64,000 nt of DNA from Artemia franciscana. Its lineage: Eukaryota; Arthropoda; Branchiopoda; Anostraca; Artemiidae. The stretch's first letter is position 1; the number at the start of each line of letters is the position of its first letter. A model generated the notes under the pieces. It was given only the letters and a program-made list of their open reading frames with translations, did not search any database and was not told where the DNA came from. Where the stretch lies: contig NW_027062926.1 of the NCBI RefSeq assembly GCF_032884065.1, positions 46,122 through 110,121 on the forward strand. Direction: 5' to 3'. Shown here piece by piece: positions 10,530 through 21,170 of the stretch. Both the position numbers and the translations under genes were made by a program.

Positions 10530-12515
10530 TCCAAAATTACACTTTACCAGCATATAGCACAGTCTTTTTTTAGAATTACTCGCCGTAATTTTTTTTCTTG
10601 TTTTCAGGAATTTTTCATTTGCATTTTTTGAAAGTAGGCTTTACATTAAAATATACTTAAATATCTGAAAAATGACTAGGAATCCAAAGACTTCAAAATT
10701 TAGCCTGCCAAAGAAACAATGAAAAGTAATATGTTTAATAATTGCCGAATTTTTTGTATTAATTCCTTTTCTTATGTACTCTAGTATATATAAAGAGTGA
10801 GATGATCTGTGTCGTATTGCTCGTTTTAATCTCAATTTTGATAATTTCCAGTGTTGTTTTTATAGTTTTTATAACAGTCCAAAATAGGGATCTATATAAA
10901 AAATAAGGATATATAAGGGACATAAAAATATATTTTATTAATATTTGGGAATGTCTTTCTGGTCGGGATAATTTCCTATGCTTTTTTGAGAATGCCTTTT
11001 CGGGTCGGATAATGCATAGCGTTCCTGTTTTTTGTTGTTTTTTTTTTTTTTGTTTTTAAGGATTTGTTGGTTGCGGTGATTCCTAGTGTATTGTGGTATT
11101 TGAAAATTCGTTTTTGGTGATGGGAACATCTTTTTTTTTAGAATATCTGTCAAGAAAGGAGGTTGTCGTATGTTTATAAGTGGTTGAAAATTTCTATTTG
11201 GCGAGAAGAATTTCTTGTATTTATTGATGTTTTGGGTTTTGTATTAAACTGCAAGAATGTCTAGTGTTTTCGGTGTCTGAGAGTGTTCTTTCAGTGGAAT
11301 ATTCTTATTTTGATGTTCCAAAATGTCTGTTTGGCTGTCTAAAGTTTGTTGATGCTTGAGAATTTCAGTTTAGTGAGGAGAATGTGAAATCTTTATAATA
11401 ACTAAGAACGTGTTTTAGAGGGAATGTTTGATGGGGAGGAAAGTTGAGCTGCTTAATGTCTTTTTGTTTACTTCTGTCTTCAGTTGAAGAATGTCCTTAG
11501 CTATGTTTTAGAAAAACTTGGATCAACCTGGCTTTCTAATACTTATTTCAAATTCAATAGCTAAAATACGAAGGTTTTAGGGAAGTTATCTATATTTTTG
11601 GATAAAAAAATGGAGTTGAATCAAGGCAACATTTTATTGTTTACATTTAGAAGTTACTCTCTTAAGCTTCAATTCAACAGGGCTTCTGTTCGGCGTACTG
11701 TTGCCGCTCAAGACCTTCGAAACTTGGCTTTAGGGTGGCATTGGGGTTGAGTATAGCTGCTTTTTAATTTTGGGGGGCTCCTCTCCTCAGTCCACGTTCA
11801 GTTATGATGCACAGATGTTCTTCTTTTTTTACGCATTGTGCACAAATTTCTCTTCCAGGAAACCGTTCCTCTAGCATTATGCAAGCAAAAAATAAATAAA
11901 AAATATGACAACTTTTTATAAATACAAGGAGGAGATGTTTTTGATTACTGGGATGATAATGAGTAGGGCCACTGACAAAAAAAAAAAAAACAGAAAAAAT
12001 CGTTTATATGTCATCTCCATCCCGAAAGAAAGCAGTTGAAGTCTCAAGCGGTGAAATTTTATAATTTAGCTCATTAACCTTCATACCTCCTCATCGTTTC
12101 TGCTTGACCGTTTTAAGTGAATATCAAAACATAATTTTGTGATTAATAAATTGCCTTCTGGCGCAAGAACTTCAAAAGGGAAAGATGGTATGTGCGTACA
12201 AAAAACAAAAAAAAACAAAAAACAAACAAACAAAAGCCGTTGACCAGGACTTGGTCTATTTACAAACTCTTTGAAGATGGTTTAGTATAACGTAATGAAA
12301 AACGTAAAATTAAGATTTGGGGAATGGCATTCAATGAGTTAGTCTCTACGACAATATAAAAAAAAACAATTCAGTCAAAATACCTATATTATAAAAAGGA
12401 ATTATTTTTAATATGAATTTAGATCGAATAAAACGTTACATAAAGAGAATATTATATGGATCAGTTAAATTTAATAAACAATGCGGAGTCTCATTTTAAG
12501 ATTAGAGATTTCAAA
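10530..12515. other. No gene recognised; T-rich degenerate repeats
   Basis: T-rich DNA. From about 10940 to 11500 there are loosely repeated phrases around GAGAATGTC and GGGAATGTC, suggesting an old short tandem repeat. A more complex stretch at 11650-11890 carries no ORF over 60 codons and no splice-bounded exon I could support. Confidence 0.4.
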
Positions 12516-13474
12516 CAGTTCGTGGTAACGAACTGTAGTAAGGAGCGACCCGGCTCAATAGTAACCAAAACTCTAAAAAATTGAATTTTGATATCAATAG
12601 CTACATCAAAAGAATCGCATTTTAATGTTGATTTTAAATATATAAGTTTCATCAAGTTTAGTCTTACCCATCAAAAGTTACGAGCCTGAGAAAATTTGCC
12701 TTATTTAGGAAAATAGGGGCAAACACCCCCTAAAAGTCGTAGGATCTTAACGAAAATGATACCATCAGATTCAGCGTATCAGAGAACCATACCTTAGAAG
12801 TTTCAAGCTCCTATCGACAAAAATGTGGAATTTTGTATTTTTTGCCAGAAGACAAATCACGGGTGCGTGTTTATTTGTTTGTTTGTTTTTTTTTTGGTTT
12901 TTTTTCTTTTCCCCAGGGGTCATCGGATCGACCAACTGGTCCTAGAATGTCGCAAGATGGCTCATTCTAACGGAAATGAAAAGTTCTAGTGCCCTTTTTA
13001 AGTGACCAAAAAAATTGGAGGGCATCTAGGCCCCCTCCCACGCTCATTTTTTTCCCAAAGTCAACGGATCAAAATTTTGAGATAGCCATTATGTTCAGCA
13101 TAGTCGAAAACCATAATAACTATGTCTTTGGGGATGATTTACTCCCCCGCAATCCCTGGGGGAGGGGCTGCAAGTTACAAACTTTGACCATTGTTTACAT
13201 ATAGTAATGGTTATTGGGAAGTGTACAGACGTTTTCAGGGGGATTTTATTTTGTTTGGGGGTGGGGCTGAGGAGAGGGGGCTATGTTGGAGGATCTTTCC
13301 TTGGAGGAATCTGTCATGGGGGAAGAAAAATTCAATGACAAGGGCGCAGGATTCTCTAGCATTACTATAAGAAAACAATGAAAAATAAACATGAAAACGT
13401 TTTTTCAAATGAAAGGAAGAAGTAGCATTGAAACTTAAAACGAACAGAGATTATTACGCATATGAGGGGTTCTA

Positions 13475-13546
13475 AAAATACTTTAGCATAAAGAGCGAGG
13501 TATTTAGGAGGAGATAAATACCTTGCTCTTTATGCTAAAGTATTTT
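13475..13546. repeat. Internal 32 bp inverted repeat in FB1
   Basis: Arms of 32 bp (13475-13506 and 13515-13546) with one mismatch and an 8 bp loop GGAGGAGA. Each arm carries the GCATAAAGAGC/GCTCTTTATGC core. In other copies (for example 44990-45110) the same core appears without the close pairing. Confidence 0.8.
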
Positions 13547-13966
13547 TTAGTAATTTCAACTATTTATTCTACGGCCTTTCTGATTCAGGGGTCATACTTA
13601 AAGAATTGGGACAAAACTTACGATTTAGTGTAAAGAGCGAGTTATTAACGAGGGTACAAATCCCCTCGTATACATAATAAAAATATAAGGTTATGAAAGT
13701 TTGTTACGTAAGTTAATTCTTAAGTTACGTATATTTTTTACTAATAAAAACGTTCGTTAAAAATTAAAAGTTCTAGTTGCCTTTTTAAGTAACCGAAAAA
13801 TTGGAGGGCAACTAGGCCTCCTTCTCCACCCCTTATTTCTCAAAATCGTCTGATCAAAACTAATAGAAAGCCATTTAGCCAAAAAAATAATTAATATACA
13901 AATTTCATTTTAATAATTTATGTGCGGAGAGCCAAAACCATTCATGCATTAATTCAAAAACGTTCA

Positions 13967-14273
13967 GAAATTAAATAAAAAAAACTAATTTTTTTAGCTG
14001 AAAGTAAGGAGCGACATTAAAACTTAAAACGAACAGAAATTACTCCGTATATGAAATGAGTTGTCCCCTCCACAATCCCTCGCTCTTTACGCTAAAGTTT
14101 GACTCTTTGCCACAATTCTACTTTTTAAAACAATTTAAATCTTTAGCGTAAAGAGCGAGGGATTGCGGAGGGGACAACTCATTTCATATACGGAGTAATT
14201 TCTGTTCGTTTTAAGTTTTAATGTCGCTCCTTACCTTCAGCTAAAAAAATTAGTGTTTTTTTATTTAATTTTC
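13967..14273. repeat. Foldback end of FB1 copy 1
   Basis: Near-perfect palindrome. GAAAGTAAGGAGCGACATTA and the following 90 or so bases on the left return in complement on the right up to TTTATTTAATTTTC. The central loop is about 14100-14145. It would extrude as a large cruciform. Confidence 0.85.
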
Positions 14274-14292
14274 ACAATTGAATGGATTCTGT

Positions 14293-15250
14293 TTAAAGCC
14301 AATAACATCTCTTACTATCGTTGAGATGAATCATTTCATTGTCAACGAGTGATCTTATACAGATCTTGCCATGTTCCACTGAATAATTAAACTGGAATGC
14401 ACCCTTCTTACGAGCGGAGATTTTTCTATTGATTGTACGACACAAATCAGTCATACAACCAAATTCTTTGTATTTTAGTTCCCCTTTTCAAAAACATTAC
14501 TAGTTCGATTGATTCAAACAGTATCACCAACACTGAATTTCTTTTTTTCACTTTTCTCCTCACTTCATTTGAATATTGTTTTAGTAAAGTATCAAGTGTA
14601 TTGTCATCTCCTTGATGAACTTCCGTAGGGGCAGAGTTGAACAAGGATCGATTGGGACTTTGATTATATATCAACATTATTTTAGCCAAATCGTGAATAA
14701 AACCGGCTGTATTTCTCAATGTACAATATCCTGAAACTAAAAGTCGAATAGCACTTATCAATTGTTCAGCCAATGCTGCCTTTATTGGACTATGACTATA
14801 ATAGAGCATTGTATCATATTTCAACAAAACCTTCTTTACATGTGGATTAACAAATTCACTACCCCGATCCATTTGAATCTTCTTAAAACAATCTTGTTCA
14901 AGGATGGATTCAAGAGCTTTAGCAACTTCATCAACTCTCTTTGACCGCAGTGGGATTGCACATGCATAGTGACCAAAAACATAGAATGCAAGTAGAATGT
15001 ACTTGTATGGCTCATTGTGACGCCGTTGAATCTCATCTAGAGTTAAAAAATTTGGTAGTAATATTTGTCATGGGAAAAGGACTTTAGCTTTTCGATATTG
15101 ACAACCGCAAACTCTATGATTACGATGTAGAGTGTAACTTGATTCATTCTGCAAATACTCTGCCACTAGCTTCTTTTTAAACTCCATGAATTGAGCAAGC
15201 ATGTTGGGTGAACTTCCCACTTCACCAATATTCTCATAAACGTTCTCTTA
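14293..15250 (-). pseudogene. Polinton/Maverick-type integrase, broken
   Basis: Reverse-strand remains of a retroviral-like integrase, the enzyme that joins Polinton ends to target DNA. From the N-terminal side: 15070-15250 encodes LHRNHRVCGCQYRKAKV; about 14880-15036 gives DEIQRRHNEPYKYILLAFYV and ALESILEQDCFKKIQ; 14447-14872 starts at MDRGSEFVNPHVKK, with the second catalytic Asp, and goes on to SPIKAALAEQL, whose Glu fits the third catalytic residue, then IYNQSPNRSLFNSAPTEV. A frameshift near 14455 leads to GCMTDLCRTINRKISARKKG, ending at 14293. A stop near 15067 and at least two frameshifts kill it. No Polinton polymerase, protease or capsid genes are nearby. Family is inferred from motifs. 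Confidence 0.65.
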
Positions 15251-15309
15251 AAACGAAAAACTAATTCTAATTCTCATAATACAAAAAAAAACTGATACAA
15301 GTACTTTTG

Positions 15310-16365
15310 ACGACAGCAAACTCAGCTGCATGACAAGTTCATTGTCTTTTACTTGGTGAAGGAGTATCCAAAATATTAAACACAACCACTTTTTCAAACA
15401 ACAAATCCAGGTAGTAAGTAAATTCTGAGTGTCTTAGAAGCTCACTGAACATCAAAAATTTAATAAAAGCACTTTTGACTAAAATAAACTCACGTGGTTG
15501 ATAAATTCCGAATGTTTCAGCTGATGGATGAGTACCAAAAAGATCAATAAAATTGATTTTGACTACAACAAACTCATCTACATGGCAAATTCCGTGTCTT
15601 TTAATTGGTGAACGAGTATCAAAAAAATAAATAAAACACTTTTTCATACAACAAACTCAGCTAGTAGGTAAACTCCATGTGTCTTAGTTGCTGTCAGAGT
15701 ATCAAAAATTTAATAAGAGCAATGTTGATTAAAATGAACTGAGGTAGTTGATATACTCCGAATGTTTTAGCTGCTCGCTGAGTACCAACAAAATTAAAAA
15801 AAAACACTTTTGACTACAAAAACTCGGCGTATTTTAGTTACCGACTGCGTATCAAAAAATTAATAAAAGCGCTTTGGAGTTCAACAAATCCATCTACTTG
15901 GTATATTCAGAGTCTATGAATTGGTGACTGAATATTCGCAAATTAAAGAAAGCAGTTTTGTATACAACAAACTCAATTAGTAGGTAAATTCCGAGTTTCT
16001 TAGTTATTGATTGAGTATCGAAAATTTAATAAAAGCGCTTTGAAATGCAATAAACTCACGTAGTTAATAAATCCCGAGTGTTTTAGTTAATGGCTGAGCA
16101 CCAAAAAGATTAATAAAAGCACTTTGGTACTGAGTATTAAAAAGATTAATAAAAGCACTTTTTACTACAACAAACTTAGCTAGAAGGTAATTTCCAAGTG
16201 TCTTAGATGCTGACTGAGTATCAAAAATTTAATTAAAGCACTTTTGAAAACAATAAACTCAGGTAGTTGATAAATTCCGAGGGTTTTAGTTGCTGGCTGA
16301 GTACCAATAAAATTAATAAAAGCACTTCTGACTACAACAATCTCAACTGACTGGTGCTTCGTTTA
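15310..16365. repeat. 84 bp satellite with trimeric higher-order structure
   Basis: About twelve monomers of 82-88 bp, each starting around CAACAAACTCA and containing GAGTATCAAAAA and AATAAAAGCACTTT. Anchors are near 15318, 15397, 15485, 15569, 15653, 15736, 15820, 15886, 15967, 16051, 16174, 16256 and 16341. Three subtypes alternate: A (GCTAGTAGGTAAATTCCGAG), B (CGTAGTTGATAAATTCCGA) and C (ATCTACTTGGCAAATTC), in order C-A-B-C-A-B-c-C-A-B-A-B-C. The ORF at 15339-15647 is a by-product. Confidence 0.82.
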
Positions 16366-16413
16366 CCAACAGTTAGGTTACACTGATTTAACTGCTTTCA
16401 AGTTAAGTTCACT

Positions 16414-16433
16414 TAGCGTGGCCAGCCACGCTA
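16414..16433. repeat. Perfect hairpin at satellite inversion point
   Basis: TAGCGTGGC, loop CA, GCCACGCTA. It lies between the last forward satellite monomer and the inverted monomer at about 16435-16520. Confidence 0.85.
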
Positions 16434-16434
16434 T

Positions 16435-16520
16435 TGACTTTTTGGTAGTCAGTAACCAGTTAAAAGACTCAGAATTTACCAAGTAGCTGTTTTTGTTGTA
16501 CTCAAAATGCTTTTATTGGA
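16435..16520. repeat. Inverted satellite monomer
   Basis: The complement of this stretch reads as a satellite monomer of mixed C type (AACAAAAACAGCTACTTGG, then AAATTCTGAGTC and TTACTGACTACC). It is the only monomer in the opposite orientation. Confidence 0.75.
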
Positions 16521-16529
16521 GGATGTTGA

Positions 16530-18784
16530 AGAAAACCAAATGTGCTATGTGCATACTGCTACTAATACTTTTACAGCTACTAAACAAGCTAAGAGTACTA
16601 AGATGAAGCTTTCAAAGAATATTTAGGCTATGAGCATGTAGATTATCAAATTGGTGAGACATATTATTACCGCTTATATTATTAGGCAAACCTTTCAGGG
16701 TAAGTTGCGGCAGATGTTGAAGTAACCGGAAGGCTCTATTTGTATACTAATAATAATACTACTACAATTACTGTTGCCCATTATGCTTTAAAACTAAATC
16801 AAACGACACACTGTGTATATGCTAGTTGCCAATAAGACATCTCAGCAATATCCCAAAAACGACTGAGGGTATTAAGTTGAAATTTTCTGGGCTACTACTA
16901 TCACTACTTCTGCTCTTACAATGTAACTAAATAATAAATGTAAGCATATCCAGGTTTTTAACAAGCAGAGATGATTGTCTAGGAAAGGTATCGTTTTATT
17001 CCTGAAATCAACTTGAAGAGGTATAAAACTATATTAAACAATAGGCTACTACTTGCGTGAAGATTTTCAAAAGGATTTAAGTTGTTAAAAATCGTTGGAT
17101 ATATTCCTTCAATATACAAAAAGCAAGCCAATTAAGGATTCTTATAGAAAAAACTGAAAAGATATAAAGTATGATTTTCTTTCTCAACGATAAAGACTAT
17201 GTTAATAACAAACGAAAAGAAATTTATTTTAAAAAATCTTTTCCCACTAGTTAGTTTTTCAAAAAAAAGTGAAGAGCTCAATTAAATCAAAATAGTGAAA
17301 AAATTGAGTCAAACAATCTTTCAAGCGTAAAATTACCAAAAATCAACGTCGATAAATAAATGAAACCCAAAACGACCAGAAATTTCAATATATTACCTAG
17401 TCGAACTCAAAACGAGCAGAAACTAGCATGAGTAAGACTGACAACTCCCATCCCTTCAAAATACCAGAACATAATTTACAATTTACTGAAAAAAATGAAA
17501 GTAAAAATGACAGTTTAATATGCATATACTGAAATTTACTCCTTAAAATCTTAATAATTTTTTATTTATTAAAGTTTAAAAAGTTTAAACATCAAAATAT
17601 ATTTTGTTTTTAGTAAATTGCGAATTATTTTCTGGTCTTTAGAAGGCATGGGCGTTGTAAGCCCTCCTCATTTTCATGAGTAAGCTTATTCAAACAGAAA
17701 TTAAGAGATCTAGTGACCTTTATAAGTGAGCAAAAACACTACAACACGAGAAAGTGGTATTGTCGGCCATTCTATGGCACCAAAGCACGATTATACTTCA
17801 AATAGGAACAACTTGCTATCGATCCAAATTCTAAGATAGTCAATTGATTTAGAAGCACCAAAAAACTATATAATGTGCTTTCCAGTTCCAGAGGAGGTAA
17901 TGTCGTATGATAACGCATTTTATTAACCACTCCCTTTCCGTCATTTAGACTAAGCCTGAATAAGAGTGCTGCGGGGTGATACTTCTCTTCTTGTTACACA
18001 AAATGTTTCTAACATTTACTTTAAAGCTTTATTTAACTAAAATGATTTGCTTCATGTTTCATAATTAAAATTCTACACAGTGATGTGTAATTGTGCAATG
18101 ATTTTTTTGGAAGGGGGGGGGGGGGGGGTTGATATCTAATCTCTCTTGGTTGCTGACGAAAATTTGGTGTACGCCTTTGTTGTTGGTTCAAGTGGGGATG
18201 GGATGGAGGGTAATAGTGCCTCTCCTATTTCGATAATCTGTATCTATGTAGCAAAAAAATAACATTTGCATTTTTAACAGCATAGAGGTGGGAAAGCTGA
18301 GGCGGGGTGTCATGAGCCTCCCCAGGAGATTTCTTAGGGGGAGATGCAGGCAAGTGCTATCAGGAGCTTTGTTGTCAGTGATTTGAAATGGTAACGTTTC
18401 TCATTTCTTATATATTATATTTCAGTGTTTCTAAACACATGTATGCAGCGTATTCAAACATCAGAGAACCCTATTGTAGAGGTGGATATTTCTTCAGCCA
18501 CGTAGAAAATCTAAAATTAACGCAGAATTTTCCTCCATATGAACATTAATACCCCTTTTCGCCATTAAGATCATTAAGGACTTATTCAACAAAACCTTTG
18601 TTCATCGAAAGTCCTGATTAAAAATCCAAATTGAATATTTCAATTCTTAAGCAGAAAAAGTGAAAAAAAAACCGAGCGCCGCCAATCAATGTACAATTGA
18701 TGACACATCCAATTTAAAAGCAAGAAGTCGGGGTGGGGTATATGGTACATGGTATATGGCCTGGAAAGGATTTGAGAATTGATT
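16530..18784. other. No gene recognised; old repeats
   Basis: 16530-17100 is rich in ACT/CTA trinucleotides with phrases such as GATGAAGCTTTCAAAGAATA and TATGAGCATGTAGATTATCA, resembling a decayed repetitive element. 17390-17500 resembles blocks at 23340-23460 and 53050-53170. A run of 19 G follows 18100. No coding sequence supported. Confidence 0.4.
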
Positions 18785-18930
18785 AGAAATTAAATCAAAA
18801 AACAATTTTTTCTAGCTGACAGTAAGGAGCAACATTGAAAATTAAAAGGAAAAGAAATTATTCCGTATATGAGGGGGGGGGGCTGTTCCCCTCAATCTCT
18901 CGCTCTTTACACTAGATTTGACTCTTTTTT
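18785..18930 (+). repeat. Solo FB1 foldback arm
   Basis: Contains the diverged FB1 arm (GACAGTAAGGAGCAACATTG, ATTATTCCGTATATGAGG, CTCGCTCTTTACACTAG) without the returning arm. Confidence 0.7.
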
Positions 18931-20129
18931 TCACCATTTTCAAGAACAACTGCTGAAACAGAAGGGTCGTTGAATTACAATAAAAAGCATTTTTCAAAAC
19001 ACTACAAAATTTAGCTCTCGTTAGCCTTTAAACTAAAGAGAGATGGATAAAGGAGGGCACAGCCCCACCCATACACAGAATAGTTTATGGCTTCAATTTT
19101 TCATTTTACTCTTACTTTCAGGTAATTTTTTTTTTTTTATTTATGCGATCAAGTTTCACAGATTTTGTAGAAAATTTTAAGGGGAGTAGGAGCCATAGCC
19201 TATATTTAATGCTGTGTTTAATAATAAATCATATTGACTCGTTTTATTTTATTGGCTTAACTAAAAGAAGATCTTTTTCTAAGATTTATTGTATGTGCTT
19301 AAAAAAGAAAAACGAGCAAATATTGACTTTAAAAAAAAAAAAACTTTATTGCAGAAGTAAAGAGCGAATTTGAAAAAACTAAAATTTGCAAAAATTTTTG
19401 CTTTGCAGGTAACGCAAAATATATCAACAAAACTAGCTTAAAACTGACTTATGATATTTCAATAAATATAGAATTCTAAAAACTAGTGCTTTTCTGAAAA
19501 CTCAGCTGGCTTGAACCTATTAGTGAATTATAACTGTATACTATAATTTATCGATATCACAAATGGTGAAAGCCTTTTGAGAGACTTGCACAAGTTAATC
19601 TTTTATTTTTTCCAGGCTAATCATGGAATTTTCTGATTCTAAGAGAACATGCCGGTTTTTTTTTGTGATTCAAATAAAGCATAAGTCAGGATAGTTTTGT
19701 TTATATATCTTGCTTAATCTGTGAAGTAATGATTTTGTCCATTTTAATTTTCAACTTCGCTCTTGACTTTCAAAAGAAAAACTTTGTTTTCCTAAATCGA
19801 TGACTGTAGTCATCGATTTAGTGTAATCGATGACTGTAGTCATCGATATCAAAAGTGTAAAAACTACTTTTTAGTAAACAGTCTCTTTAAAAATTCGTTT
19901 TTACATTTTCAGTCACTGTGGGCTGTGCTTCACTCTTTACCAAGAAGTTGTAATTGGGCTACCTATTTCTATCAAGATTTTTTTCTTAGATATGTTACTG
20001 AAAATATGGAATTTGAATCTTTTATTGCATTAGATCAGAGCAAACATTGAGCGCGATTACTTTTAATAGTTAAGAGGGCCCATGCATACTTAACAGCACG
20101 AATAAATCATTTCCGGTCACGAAATTATT
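18931..20129. other. No gene recognised
   Basis: Apart from the twin palindromes this is AT-rich DNA with poly-A/T runs. The 76-codon ORF at 19143 has no recognisable motif and ends in a lysine run made by poly-A. Confidence 0.4.
19792..19847. repeat. Twin ATCGATGACT palindromes
   Basis: Two adjacent palindromes sharing one core. 19792-19821 has 14 bp arms (CTAAATCGATGACT, GT, complement) and 19826-19847 has 10 bp arms (ATCGATGACT, GT, complement). Both arms are exact. Confidence 0.9.
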
Positions 20130-20239
20130 TTGTTTCTCAGTTTTGTTGCTATGGTTTTACTGAAAGATTTAAAAGACAGTAGTATAAAATCATGCGAGGG
20201 GTTGCTAAATTTCAAAAATCATGTAAACTGGTTGGCAAG

Positions 20240-20680
20240 TTCCATGTATGGTAGAAGTGCGCCACAGGTGGCGGAAGTGTGCCACGCTTGGTGGAACTGT
20301 GCCACTAATAGTGAAACTATTCTAAGCATAGTGAAATTGTTCCACACCTGCTAACAAAGATGCGCTCTGAGATATACGACAAGTGGTAGGGAATGGGCAA
20401 CCCCAAGGTTGTCTCTACTTCAAAATCACGTATGCCATGTGTTGCATTCCACGCAAGGTGAAAGCATACCTTTCAGAGTGGAGGTGTACCATGCGTGGTG
20501 GAAGTGTGCCATACTTTTTGAATGTGTGAGACGAAGAGGTACAACGTGGCTCAAGTTTGCCATCCACGTCAGAGGTGTGCCATGTGGTGCCAAGATAGTG
20601 TGCAAATGGAAGTGCCTTTACGTAAAAAAAAAAGCTCAGCATGGCGCAAGTGTGCCAAGCGTCTTGAAAAACTGTTCTAG
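20240..20680. repeat. Degenerate ~20 bp GTGCCAC repeat
   Basis: Loose tandem units around AAGTGTGCCACGCTTGGTGG at 20252-20350, continuing in decayed form (GGTGTACCATGCGTGGTGG, GGTGTGCCATGTGGTGCC) to 20680. ORFs at 20130, 20409 and 20415 are by-products. Confidence 0.6.
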
Positions 20681-20741
20681 GGCCATTATTTGATAGGATA
20701 ACCCCTGGTGGAAAAACAAAAACAAAACAAAATCAAACTAA

Positions 20742-21160
20742 TATACGGTGCTTTTCTTCTGGCAAAAAATACTAAGTAACACATTTTTTTAAGATAGGTG
20801 TTTGTTGAAACCTCCAAAATAGGGTTCACTGATATGTTGAATCTGATATGCTTCTTTTCATTAAGACCAATTGACCTTTTGGAGGTGTTTCCCCCTTTTT
20901 TGAAAATTACGCAAATTTCCTCAAGCACGTAGCTTTTCATGGGTGACATTAATCTTAATGAATTTTACATATTTAGAATAAGAATAACAAGCCAATCCTT
21001 CTGATGTATTAATTGTTATCAAAATTTCTTTTTGTAGAATTTCGCTTGCTATTGGGCCAAGTTGCAAACTGTAGTGTAAAGGGCGAGGGATAAATGGAAG
21101 GGGCATCCCACCCCATACACAGAATAGCTTCTGTCCACTTTAAGTTTCAATGTTTATTAA
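20742..21160 (+). repeat. Old diverged FB1 body fragment
   Basis: Forward fragment matching the FB1 right part (GCAAAAAATAC, GTTCACTGATATGTTGAATC, GGTGTTTCCCCC, CATATTTAGAATAAG) with many substitutions and a small rearrangement at 21075, where a GTAAAGGGCGAGG core follows. Confidence 0.6.
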
Positions 21161-21170
21161 TTCTTAATAT

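Larger units (their letters stand above)
12516..14273 (-). mobile_element. FB1 repeat family, full-length reverse copy
   Basis: Most complete copy of the non-coding family FB1, in reverse. The hairpin end is at 12516-12535 (CAGTTCGT, loop GGTA, ACGAACTG), next to TAGTAAGGAGCGACCCGGCT. The body follows to about 13960, and the other end is a foldback at 13967-14273 with arms of about 125 bp and a loop of about 50 bp. The body repeatedly contains TTTAGCGTAAAGAGCGAGG in both directions. No ORF in any frame is long or shared between copies. Other copies: 33080-34316, 44490-46051, 50731-51968, 62197-63678, 63887-64000. I do not recognise the family. Confidence 0.75.

Noticed and set aside
15310-16365. 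CRISPR array
   Set aside because: Whole monomers are similar, with no alternation of constant repeat and unique spacer, and the DNA is eukaryotic.
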